This document shows, one piece after another, positions 1 through 6,378 of a stretch of DNA of 17,256 nt (its first letter is position 1; each line of letters opens with the position of its first letter). Origin of the DNA: Actinomyces sp. Its GTDB lineage: Bacteria; Actinomycetota; Actinomycetes; Actinomycetales; Actinomycetaceae. Location of the stretch: contig NZ_JAUMUL010000034.1 of assembly GCF_030530635.1 (NCBI RefSeq), forward strand, positions 17,592 to 34,847. The letters run 5' to 3'. The position numbers were made by a program, and so were the translations under genes. The notes beneath the pieces were generated by a model that searched no databases, had not been told where the DNA came from, and saw only the letters and a list, made by a program, of their open reading frames with translations.

Positions 1-253
1 GCCCCGGGTGGTGGGGGGGGGGGCGGGGCGGCGTGGTTATGGCCAATCCGCGGGTACGGGGCACATCAGGCCCCCCCCCCCCGCCGCATATCCGGCAACA
101 ACGTGAGCCCTCCGGGTGGGATACGGAGATCCGCACAAGTCCGCCGAGCCCTACACGTCAGCGGCGAAAAGATGAGATGATCCACATGTCGTGGCCGCAG
201 CGATCTACGCCCCGGTCCCGACGCCGATGCCACCGACCAGCCCGGAACCCACC
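1..253. other. Upstream region of lctP with G11 and C12 homopolymer tracts
   Basis: No convincing gene is seen ahead of the lactate permease. An 11-base G run (13-23) and a 12-base C run (71-82) lie about 50 bases apart and are complementary, so they could pair as a long G:C stem. Alternatively, each is a site prone to length change by slippage. The proline/arginine-rich reading frame at 33-257 looks like a composition artefact. I could not identify a convincing -35/-10 pair, although the lactate permease promoter should lie here or further left. The window edge prevents judging what precedes the G run. Confidence 0.6.
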
Positions 254-1933
254 ATGACGCTCACCGCACCACTTCTCACCACGGCCTTCACCCCCTCGAC
301 CACCGCCGTCGGGGACAACGTCTTCCTCACCGCGATCATCGGTCTGCTGCCGCTGATCGCGTTCTTCGTCCTCATGGGGGCCTTCAAGGTCGCCACGCAC
401 TGGTGCGCGATCATCGCCCTGGCACTGTCGGCCGTGATCGCCGTCATCGCCTTCCACATGCCGGTGGGGATGACGGCACTGTCGGCCACCCAGGGCCTGG
501 CCATGGGCTTCGTACCCATCATCTACATCATCATCGCCGCCGTCTGGCTGTACAACCTCACCGAGACCTCCGGGCGCAGCCAGGATCTCAAGGCCGTGTT
601 CAACACGATCGGCAAGGGCGACCAGCGGGCCCAGGCTCTGATCGTCGCCTTCTGCTTCTGCGGTCTGCTGGAGGGGCTGGCCGGCTTCGGCGCACCGGTG
701 GCCATCACCGCCGCCATGCTGGTGACCCTGGGGGTGCCCAAGCTCAAGGCGGCGATCGCCACGATCGTGGGCAACGGCATCTACGTCGGCTTCGGCGCCA
801 TGTCCATCCCGGTGACCACAGCCGGGAACCTGGGCGGTGAGGAGCCGGTCTCCGTGGCTCAGAACATGGGCCACCTGACCTCCCTGATCTGTGTGCTGGT
901 GCCCTTCCTGCTGCTGTTCATCCTCGACGGCGCCCGCGGGGTGAGGCAGCTTTGGCCGCTGGCCCTGGTGGCCGGCATCGCGGCCGGCGCCGGACACTTC
1001 ATCACCCCCGGCGTCTCCTACGAGCTGACCTCGGTGGTGGGGGCGCTGCTGGCCTTCGCCGCCTGCTACCTGTTCCTGCTGGCGTGGACGCCGAGCACCC
1101 CGGAGGAGTACCACTCCGAGGTCGCCGCCTCCGACAAGCCCGACCGTGAACGCGTCGTACTGTCGCTGCTGCCCTACGTGCTGGTGGTGGTCATCATCGC
1201 CATCACCAAGCTGTGGAAGTTCGGCGTGGATCTGTCCGCCGCCCTGTCCGCCACCGACATCAAGATCCCCTGGCCGGGCGTTTACGGCAGTCTGCTCACC
1301 GCCGACGGCGAGGCCTCCACCTCTGCGGTCTACAATCTGCAGACCCTGTCCAACCCGGGCACCTGGATCTTGCTGACCGCGGTGATCGTGTGCATCATTT
1401 ACGGCACTCGCTCCTCGGGCGGACGCTTCCAGACCTCCATCGGCGCCATGTTCGCGGTGCTGCCGCGCACCATCTACACGCTGCGCATGTCCATCCTCAC
1501 CATCGCCTCCGTGATGGCGCTGGCCTACGTCATGAACTTCTCCGGCCAGACCACGGCCGTGGGTGCGGCCCTGGCCACCACGGGGGCGGCCTTCGCCTTC
1601 CTCTCCCCCGTACTGGGCTGGATCGGTACGGCGGTGGCGGGCTCGGCCACCAGTGCCGGCGCCCTGTTCGCCAACCTCCAGGCCACCGCCGCCGCACAGG
1701 CCCACCTGGACCCGCGCATCCTGCTGGCCGCAAACACCATCGGCGGCGGCTTGGGCAAGATCGTCTCCCCGCAGAACCTGGCGGTGGTCACCACCGCGGT
1801 GGACGCCCCCGGAACCGACGCGGAGATCCTCAAGAAGGCCGCCCCCTACTCCATCGGCCTGCTGCTGATTCTGTGCTGCCTGGTGCTGGCTGCCTCCCAG
1901 GGGTGGCTGGGCGCCTACATGCCGGCACAATAG
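254..1933 (+). CDS. L-lactate permease (LctP/LldP family)
   Basis: Inner-membrane symporter expected to import L-lactate, and possibly D-lactate or glycolate, with protons. The product is about 559 aa, close to the roughly 550 aa usual for the family, and is hydrophobic throughout with many membrane segments. The family hallmark around residues 135-155 is clear: GLLEGLAGFGAPVAI followed by a helix ending in a GVPKLKAA-like loop. The C-terminal half has the expected NTIGGGLGKIVSPQN motif. The ATG at 254 gives an N-terminus that lines up with LldP proteins. An in-frame GTG at 191 would add 21 proline-rich residues and cannot be excluded, since neither start has a strong Shine-Dalgarno. In related bacteria this gene often sits next to lutABC. 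Here 3.6 kb of other DNA separates them. Confidence 0.93.
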   Translation: MTLTAPLLTTAFTPSTTAVGDNVFLTAIIGLLPLIAFFVLMGAFKVATHWCAIIALALSAVIAVIAFHMPVGMTALSATQGLAMGFVPIIYIIIAAVWLYNLTETSGRSQDLKAVFNTIGKGDQRAQALIVAFCFCGLLEGLAGFGAPVAITAAMLVTLGVPKLKAAIATIVGNGIYVGFGAMSIPVTTAGNLGGEEPVSVAQNMGHLTSLICVLVPFLLLFILDGARGVRQLWPLALVAGIAAGAGHFITPGVSYELTSVVGALLAFAACYLFLLAWTPSTPEEYHSEVAASDKPDRERVVLSLLPYVLVVVIIAITKLWKFGVDLSAALSATDIKIPWPGVYGSLLTADGEASTSAVYNLQTLSNPGTWILLTAVIVCIIYGTRSSGGRFQTSIGAMFAVLPRTIYTLRMSILTIASVMALAYVMNFSGQTTAVGAALATTGAAFAFLSPVLGWIGTAVAGSATSAGALFANLQATAAAQAHLDPRILLAANTIGGGLGKIVSPQNLAVVTTAVDAPGTDAEILKKAAPYSIGLLLILCCLVLAASQGWLGAYMPAQ

Positions 1934-2038
1934 CAACAAGACTGGCAACCAACAGACTAAAGCGCTAAGCCGGTTATATGCATCTCATTCGGCAACGCCA
2001 CGGTGGCCCGAAGAGTACAACCAGGTTAAGGTACACTC

Positions 2039-2347
2039 GTGCAATACGATCTCATCGTCCGCTTCGACACGCTGTCAACTATAGCCTCACGTTTGGACGG
2101 AGAACAAGCTAATCTTTCAGCATTCCCGACCGACTGGTCAGTAACCGCCCAGCAAGCCACCTCAGGATTCCCTGAGGCGTTCAATACCAGCCTTACAGAA
2201 CTGGCGACTACCCAAAGATCCCTAATTCAACAAATTAACACTGTTTCAGAGGGAGTGATGCGCACTTCCAGCAACTTCGCAGCGGCCGAAGAAGAAGTAG
2301 CCGCCTCAGCAAGACATATCATGCAGCCGCGAGGAGTGAAGCCGTGA
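2039..2347 (+). CDS. Small EspC/WXG-like helical protein, putative type VII secretion substrate or partner
   Basis: A 102-aa all-helical protein with no signal peptide or membrane segment. The N-terminus (VRFDTLSTIASRLD) resembles the opening of EspC-type ESX proteins, where a hydrophobic/D-L pattern leads into an A-x-R-L-D helix. A second helix around residues 45-78 is followed by F80-AAA-E84. This matches the YxxxD/E type VII export signal, with Phe in place of Tyr. No central W-x-G is present. The GTG start is preceded by AAGG (2028-2031) with 7-nt spacing. The stop overlaps the next gene's GTG by 4 nt (GTGA), so the two are probably translationally coupled and may form a heterodimer. Base composition is well below its flanks. 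The EspC assignment rests on pattern and context, not on a search. Confidence 0.68.
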   Translation: MQYDLIVRFDTLSTIASRLDGEQANLSAFPTDWSVTAQQATSGFPEAFNTSLTELATTQRSLIQQINTVSEGVMRTSSNFAAAEEEVAASARHIMQPRGVKP

Positions 2348-3681
2348 CGGTGACATTGACGGCCGCTGAATCCTTCACGCCGGAGCCCTATTTCCGAGCC
2401 GCTCGCGGTCTGGCCTCCCAGCGACGCATAGCGAACGATGTCGCGGACGGAATCAATAGCATACAGTCCCTAGCCGCCGAGGACTGGCGAGGTGAAGCAG
2501 CGACTGCGTTCGCCGTGCGCACCGACTCAGTATCAGGGTCAGTCAAGGAACTGGCCATCAGCCTCGATCGCCACGCCGATTTGCTGACGTGGTACGCCAG
2601 TGCCAAGACCGCGGTGTGCGAGCGGGCAGTTGCTGCGGCACGCCGGATGAAAGCCGCGGGCTTCGAGGTGTCCGACGACTGGAGACTGTCGCTTTCAGAT
2701 AAACAGAAGCGAGGGACTGGCCGAGGGTTCCTGATCATCCAGATGGCCTCAATGCAAATTGCACTCAATGCTTTCGCACACGCCATCACCTTAGTAGATG
2801 TTCAGGCGACCGCCCAGCTAACTAACGGCGGAGCCGCGGCCCCAATGTCACCACATGATGCCGCATACGCCACATCCAACGGTTATACAACTGGGGATTC
2901 TCCGGACCGGACTATCAACTTTGATGACGACTTTCCCTTCGGTTCCAAGAGGGGGGAAGCGACACCAGAAGACCTTAAGTTATGGCTTAAGTGGGAAGCT
3001 ATGCTGCGAGGAGCTCAAATGCTTCGCCCCGATCTTGACGACGCCCTACCGATGTATGAGCACTTCCGGGATGCAAGTGGCACACCCATGACCTTTGACT
3101 TTGAGGAGGCATACCGAGAGGACGCTTCGATCCGCAAAGAGATCGATAGCGAGATGAACGAGGTTGTAGCCGCAGCGAATGAGCTAGCGCAGAACGGCTA
3201 CACAGACACCGACTTCCACTCAGAAATCAAAACCAGTACATTTTACCCCGAGACCGAAAACTGGCAAAAAGCAGTAGGTGGATATTCCTATTACAGCGAC
3301 ACAACCATGAAGGTGGAAGGCGACACCATCACAGTGACTACCACCATCACAGCGAAAGACCGTTGGAATTTCAACGACGGCGCAGGAGACATCGCAACGG
3401 GGACACCCGATTCTGAAAATGGTCGATTCGAAGAACTGGGCTGGGCGCAGAGCTTCGACACTAGCGGTACCGTAACGCGTACGGTGTCATGGAGAGTCGG
3501 GGAGGAGCCACCTCAGTTCGGAGATGACGCCACCCAAGATGTAGGAGGCTGGCGCAATGACGAGTCCAGAGACCGCAACGACTGGCGCAGCGGCTGGGAC
3601 AACGGCGGCGGCCGTTACCCCCGCAACGAGCCCGGCGGTGATGACAAAGTCAACCGTTATCCTGATGGTCGGCAATATTGA
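2344..3681 (+). CDS. WXG-domain protein with uncharacterised C-terminal domain, putative T7SS effector
   Basis: A 445-aa protein with no signal peptide. Residues 1-150 are helical and carry the WXG100-superfamily turn motif W48-R-G50, followed by a second long helix and a third hydrophobic/amphipathic helix (about 127-155). A Gly/Ala/Pro/Ser linker (about 158-205) leads to a separate domain of about 205-390. Its notable features are an EHFRDASGTP stretch, a WQKAVGGYSYYSD strand, a Thr-rich beta stretch (TITVTTTITA), and a motif region DRWNFNDGAGDIATGTP then NGRFEELGWAQ and a T-R-T-V-S-W strand. The tail (391-445) is rich in Gly, Asp, Arg and Trp. This layout of WXG head, linker and C-terminal domain is that of polymorphic secreted toxins or surface effectors. 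The C-terminal motif reminds me of an unnamed domain in other actinobacterial secreted proteins, but that is memory only. No catalytic residues can be assigned. G+C is low (27 of 60 bases in 3241-3300). Confidence 0.72.
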   Translation: MTVTLTAAESFTPEPYFRAARGLASQRRIANDVADGINSIQSLAAEDWRGEAATAFAVRTDSVSGSVKELAISLDRHADLLTWYASAKTAVCERAVAAARRMKAAGFEVSDDWRLSLSDKQKRGTGRGFLIIQMASMQIALNAFAHAITLVDVQATAQLTNGGAAAPMSPHDAAYATSNGYTTGDSPDRTINFDDDFPFGSKRGEATPEDLKLWLKWEAMLRGAQMLRPDLDDALPMYEHFRDASGTPMTFDFEEAYREDASIRKEIDSEMNEVVAAANELAQNGYTDTDFHSEIKTSTFYPETENWQKAVGGYSYYSDTTMKVEGDTITVTTTITAKDRWNFNDGAGDIATGTPDSENGRFEELGWAQSFDTSGTVTRTVSWRVGEEPPQFGDDATQDVGGWRNDESRDRNDWRSGWDNGGGRYPRNEPGGDDKVNRYPDGRQY

Positions 3682-3686
3682 GGAGG
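3681..3686 (+). promoter_or_regulatory. Strong ribosome binding site for the 120-aa gene
   Basis: AGGAGG begins on the last base of the preceding stop codon and lies 8 nt ahead of the ATG at 3695. It is the main reason to call the plus-strand frame at 3695-4057 real rather than the longer reverse-strand frame covering 3487-3924. Confidence 0.75.
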
Positions 3687-3694
3687 AAAAGTAG

Positions 3695-4057
3695 ATGGCA
3701 ACCGGTAGGCTTCGAACCGACACCGCCCCTCTGCAACCACTCATCCCGGTTCTTAGGGGAGACGAGCCCAGCAAGTGGGTAATCTGCGATGACTCTGATG
3801 ATGGTCTGCCAGGCCTGGTCTCCACCTGGATACACGCCCTGGTGACGGTAGACCTAGTCTTCGCCAAGGAACTCGCGTCGTACACAGATACCTTTGTCCG
3901 CCTGCCCACAGATCTGCCGGTCATCCTTGGAGTGGATAGAGCCCTGGCCTGGAGGACCGGCAGCAGTCTGGTTGGCGGACTGGGAATCAGTATGTCGCCA
4001 ACATTCGCAGCGCTCGCGGGGAGAACCCTCTACGTGCGTCGGTTCGTCACCCGGTAA
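3695..4057 (+). CDS. Hypothetical protein, candidate immunity or partner protein of the WXG effector
   Basis: A 120-aa protein of a family I do not recognise. It starts 13 nt after the WXG gene's stop, behind a perfect AGGAGG, so it should be co-transcribed and well translated. No signal peptide is visible. The middle (about 38-60) is a mixed hydrophobic stretch (STWIHALVTVDLVFAKEL), followed by TDLPVILGVDRALAWRTG and a Gly/Ser-rich segment ending in a basic C-terminus (YVRRFVTR). Hydrophobic segments are too short or interrupted for confident membrane helices. A small gene directly behind a polymorphic toxin-like gene is often its immunity gene. That is inference from position only. Confidence 0.6.
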   Translation: MATGRLRTDTAPLQPLIPVLRGDEPSKWVICDDSDDGLPGLVSTWIHALVTVDLVFAKELASYTDTFVRLPTDLPVILGVDRALAWRTGSSLVGGLGISMSPTFAALAGRTLYVRRFVTR

Positions 4058-4082
4058 CTAAAGAATAGATCAGGACACAGGC

Positions 4083-4646
4083 ATGGGAAAGTATATGCGA
4101 CACAAGTTGTTCTCCGCAGGAACCGCTTGCATAGCACTGATTCTTGCAGGGTGCTCTGCGGTCTCCTCTCACGGGCAGGATGACCAGCAAGACAAACGTT
4201 TCGCCGAGTTCGTCGAGTACGTGCCCGAGCCACTGACCGTGCAGACTTCCTTGGAATCTGTCACCAGCCGCATGCCGGCAATGGGTGCCACCGGCGTGCA
4301 CTTCGTTGGGCAGTATCGGGTCAACGAGGGCGAGTCCCGGCTGCCGGTGCCCGACCGGCCGTACTGGTTCCACGCCGTCGTCGAAGTCGATGAGGCCACC
4401 AGCCAGGCACTGGGGGATGCCGCGACCACCACGCCGGACCTGTTGCCGCCGACCCACCCCGACCTGCACCAGTACGTCCCCCAGGAATGCATCTTCGTAA
4501 CCGTTCCCGAAGCTGACGCCAACCGGATTCTTGACACCGAGAACGCCGATCTCGTGGGAGGGTCGGAGCGGTTCACGGTGGATGAGCTGGCGCTGTCCAC
4601 CGACTGTGGCCTCGTCGTCCTGGTCGGCACGGGCAGCTACTCCTGA
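4083..4646 (+). CDS. Putative lipoprotein
   Basis: A 187-aa protein with a clear lipoprotein signal peptide: positive n-region (MGKYMRHK), short hydrophobic core, and lipobox L21-A-G-C24. The mature protein should therefore be lipid-anchored on the outer face of the membrane. The rest is a soluble domain with WFHAVVEVDEATSQAL around residues 99-114 and a C-terminal TVDELALSTDCGLVVLVGTG. C138 and C178 could pair. I know no function for it. AGGA at 4072-4075 precedes the ATG by 7 nt. It follows the 120-aa gene after 25 nt, so it probably belongs to the same operon and may be an extracytoplasmic immunity or accessory protein. Composition rises sharply inside the gene, from 29 of 60 G+C at 4081-4140 to 44 of 60 at 4321-4380. 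Confidence 0.75.
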   Translation: MGKYMRHKLFSAGTACIALILAGCSAVSSHGQDDQQDKRFAEFVEYVPEPLTVQTSLESVTSRMPAMGATGVHFVGQYRVNEGESRLPVPDRPYWFHAVVEVDEATSQALGDAATTTPDLLPPTHPDLHQYVPQECIFVTVPEADANRILDTENADLVGGSERFTVDELALSTDCGLVVLVGTGSYS

Positions 4647-4719
4647 CAGCTCCCCGGACCGCCGCCCGCACGCGCTTGGCGAAGGCTTCGAGCACGCGGG
4701 GTAGCCCCGAGCCGCGGCC

Positions 4720-4782
4720 CTACCCGCGAGGACACCAATGGCGCTTGCGAACTTTGGCATGTCGGCCCCTCGGCTTGGACAT
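4720..4782 (-). CDS. Possible 20-aa basic peptide ORF with near-ideal ribosome binding site
   Basis: On the reverse strand an ATG at 4782 is preceded by AAGGAGGTG (4789-4797), an excellent match to the anti-Shine-Dalgarno, at 6-nt spacing. The frame then runs only 20 codons to TAG, giving a short, very basic peptide with Trp and Cys near the end (MSKPRGRHAKVRKRHWCPRG). It may be a true small protein, a leader peptide, or the intact start of a gene whose body has been lost by frameshift or deletion. No homologue is known to me. The ribosome binding site is the only real evidence. Confidence 0.25.
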   Translation of the reverse strand: MSKPRGRHAKVRKRHWCPRG

Positions 4783-5010
4783 GGCCCTCACCTCCTTCCT
4801 GGCTCCTACCTTCTCGGCCAAGGACATGGATTGTTCCGAGAGGAGGTGCCGAAGCAGGCGGTTCCAGCATAGGTGACAGCAACGACACGAATCGGTACGG
4901 CCTGCGCCGTCGCTCACCTGGTGACAAGCCCACCCGCCTGGCGGCACGGTCAACCCCACAGCGCCGGGATCACCATCGTGGTTGGCTGCCGCCATCTCCC
5001 GCGGTCCGCT

Positions 5011-5129
5011 CTCTACTACGCCACTTCGACGTTGGGTACGCCGGTTAGAAGTCGATTGAAGGACTCGAAGGCGTACAACCAACCGCTAACCGGCGTAGTA
5101 GAGGCCGATCCGGCGTAGTAAAGACCGGC
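5011..5129. repeat. Nested inverted and tandem repeats built on a GGCGTAGTA core
   Basis: CTCTACTACGCC (5011-5022) is the exact reverse complement of GGCGTAGTAGAG (5092-5103). Inside it, TACGCCGGTTAG (5037-5048) is the exact reverse complement of CTAACCGGCGTA (5086-5097). The two right arms overlap, so the two stems are mutually exclusive. A 20-nt unit starting CCGGCGTAGTA is also repeated in tandem (5090-5109 and 5110-5129, about 16 of 20 identical). It could be a structured RNA or DNA element, a mobile-element remnant, or a protein-binding array. Confidence 0.6.
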
Positions 5130-5510
5130 TTGCCCCGACGGCCAACCGGGATCCTCGGCCACGCCGTTGGCCACCAACCATCCCGTCGACCGACGGCGGC
5201 CAGCTCCATCCCATCGGGGCGATAACACGTCCACCCGCGGGGACTCCGGCGCCCGCGCCGCTTCGCCGTAGTCCCGACCCGGCAGGGCGAACACAACATC
5301 GCCGGCTCCGGCACCTGCGCCGCTTAGCCTTGGCGTCGGTTTGGCCGCAGGTGAGGAAAACCGAAGCCGAGGCTTGCGCAATGTGACGCGCGCCGCGCTG
5401 GCACCGCCGTCGACACCGACCACGCGGCAGCCCCCGCAAACACAGGTTTCCCGCATGTTTCCAGGCATCTACAAGAAGCCGACAAGATGCCCGCCGCAAG
5501 CAGTGGAGCC

Positions 5511-5517
5511 GGTCACC
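5511..5517 (+). promoter_or_regulatory. Candidate operator GGTCACC upstream of lutA
   Basis: GGTCACC, preceded by C, lies 10 bases upstream of a possible -10 (TAGCCT, 5527-5532) and about 60 bases ahead of lutA. The same CGGTCACC 8-mer occurs four times ahead of the polyol permease gene. The core fits the near-palindrome GGTNACC. This is inferred from repetition only; the bound protein is not known. Confidence 0.35.
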
Positions 5518-5526
5518 TCCCTGCCC

Positions 5527-5532
5527 TAGCCT
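5527..5532 (+). promoter_or_regulatory. Possible -10 element of the lut operon
   Basis: TAGCCT fits the actinobacterial TAnnnT -10 pattern and would place a transcription start near 5540, giving a leader of about 40 nt to the lutA start. No good -35 is seen. The region 17 nt upstream is taken up by the GGTCACC motif, which could indicate a regulated promoter. Weak evidence. Confidence 0.25.
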
Positions 5533-5558
5533 GGTTGCGGATATGCCAACGCCGCCGT

Positions 5559-5568
5559 GGAGGAAGGA
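5559..5568 (+). promoter_or_regulatory. Ribosome binding site that favours a TTG start for lutA
   Basis: GGAGGAAGGA lies 9 nt ahead of the TTG at 5578. The alternative GTG at 5557 would put the purine-rich stretch inside the coding region and leave that start without its own site. Confidence 0.65.
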
Positions 5569-5577
5569 ACCGTTCTC

Positions 5578-6378
5578 TTGCGCATCGCACTATTCGCCAC
5601 GTGTCTGGCTGACACGATGTTCCCCCAGGCCGCACAGGCCACCGTCAGCATTCTCGAACGCCTCGGCCACGAGGTCGTCTTCCCCCAGGGCCAGGCCTGC
5701 TGCGGCCAGATGCACGCCAACACCGGCTACTTCAAGCAAGCCGCCTCGATCGTCGCCAACCACGTCAAGACCTTCGAACCGGTCCTGGACGGGGAGTGGG
5801 ACGCCGTCGTCGTCCCCTCCGGCTCCTGCGCCGGCGCCGCCCGGCACGAGCAGCGGCTGGTGGCTGAGCACGTGGGTGACACCGCCCTGGTCAAGCGGGT
5901 CGAAGCCCTGAGCCCCTACACCTACGACATCTCCGAGTTCCTCATCGACGTACTCGGGTTGGAGGATGTAGGCGCCTACTTCCCGCACACCGTCACCTAT
6001 CACCCCACCTGCCACTCCATGCGGGTGGCGCACGTCGGCGACCGCCCCTACCGGCTGCTGCGCGCCGTCGAGGGGCTGACCCTCATAGACCTGCCGGATG
6101 AGAAGGTGTGCTGCGGCTTCGGCGGCACCTTCTCCATCAAGAACTCCGACACCTCCACCGCCATGGTCGCGGACAAGGCCGCCAACGTCATGTCCACCGG
6201 CGCCGAGGTGCTGTGCACGGGCGACTACTCCTGCCTGATGAACATCGGCGGGGCACTGTCCCGCGTCAACTCCGGCGTGCGCGTGATGCACCTGGCGGAG
6301 ATCCTCGCCTCCACCAAGGAGGCCCCCTTCGAAGGCCACGTCTCCTTCCAGCCCAGCAAGGACCAGGTGCGACTGTAA
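5578..6378 (+). CDS. lutA: L-lactate dehydrogenase complex protein LutA, CCG-domain iron-sulfur protein
   Basis: Subunit of the cytoplasmic or membrane-associated LutABC complex that oxidises L-lactate to pyruvate. About 266 aa from the TTG start, normal for LutA. It carries two cysteine-rich CCG domains: Cys9, C41-C-G and C84 in the first half, then HPTCHSMR, VCCGFGGTFS and CTGDYSC in the second. These are the iron-sulfur ligands typical of LutA and of the GlpC/HdrB type. TTG at 5578 gives the family-like N-terminus MRIALFATCLAD and has a good ribosome binding site; GTG at 5557 would add seven residues. The TAA stop overlaps the lutB ATG by one base, so the genes are coupled. It is the first gene of the lut operon and lies 3.6 kb downstream of the lactate permease. 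Confidence 0.95.
   Translation: MRIALFATCLADTMFPQAAQATVSILERLGHEVVFPQGQACCGQMHANTGYFKQAASIVANHVKTFEPVLDGEWDAVVVPSGSCAGAARHEQRLVAEHVGDTALVKRVEALSPYTYDISEFLIDVLGLEDVGAYFPHTVTYHPTCHSMRVAHVGDRPYRLLRAVEGLTLIDLPDEKVCCGFGGTFSIKNSDTSTAMVADKAANVMSTGAEVLCTGDYSCLMNIGGALSRVNSGVRVMHLAEILASTKEAPFEGHVSFQPSKDQVRL

Larger units (their letters stand above)
4647..5556. other. 0.9-kb region without a convincing gene
   Basis: Between the lipoprotein stop and the lut operon I see no frame with recognisable protein content. The frames open here on both strands (such as 4720-5082, 5016-5468 and 5086-5499 reverse) overlap one another and are rich in Arg, Gly and Ala, as expected for GC-rich noncoding or decayed DNA. 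Contents that stand out are a 20-codon reverse ORF with a strong ribosome binding site (4720-4782), a repeat cluster (5011-5129), and an imperfect direct repeat of 29 nt (5243-5271 and 5305-5333, 23 matches by eye). The lutA promoter should lie at the right end. Confidence 0.6.

Noticed and set aside
33..257. 74-aa plus-strand frame before lctP
   Set aside because: Pro/Arg-rich, spans a C12 homopolymer, no ribosome binding site or family resemblance, and overlaps the permease start.
158..1948. 596-aa reverse-strand open frame opposite the lactate permease
   Set aside because: Rich in His, Gln, Gly and Asp with no domain; it mirrors GC-rich third positions of a clear membrane protein gene.
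3487..3924. 145-aa reverse-strand frame with Ala/Val-rich hydrophobic stretch
   Set aside because: The hydrophobic part is antisense to the Gly/Asp/Arg tail of the WXG protein; the plus-strand gene at 3695 has a perfect ribosome binding site and operon spacing.
5243..5333. Imperfect 29-nt direct repeat as an attachment site or IS end
   Set aside because: Only about 23 of 29 matches in GC-rich DNA, with no integrase or transposase nearby.
5016..5499. Overlapping reverse-strand frames as a degraded gene
   Set aside because: Three frames are open at once and none shows recognisable protein motifs; no frameshifted reading gave a coherent family.
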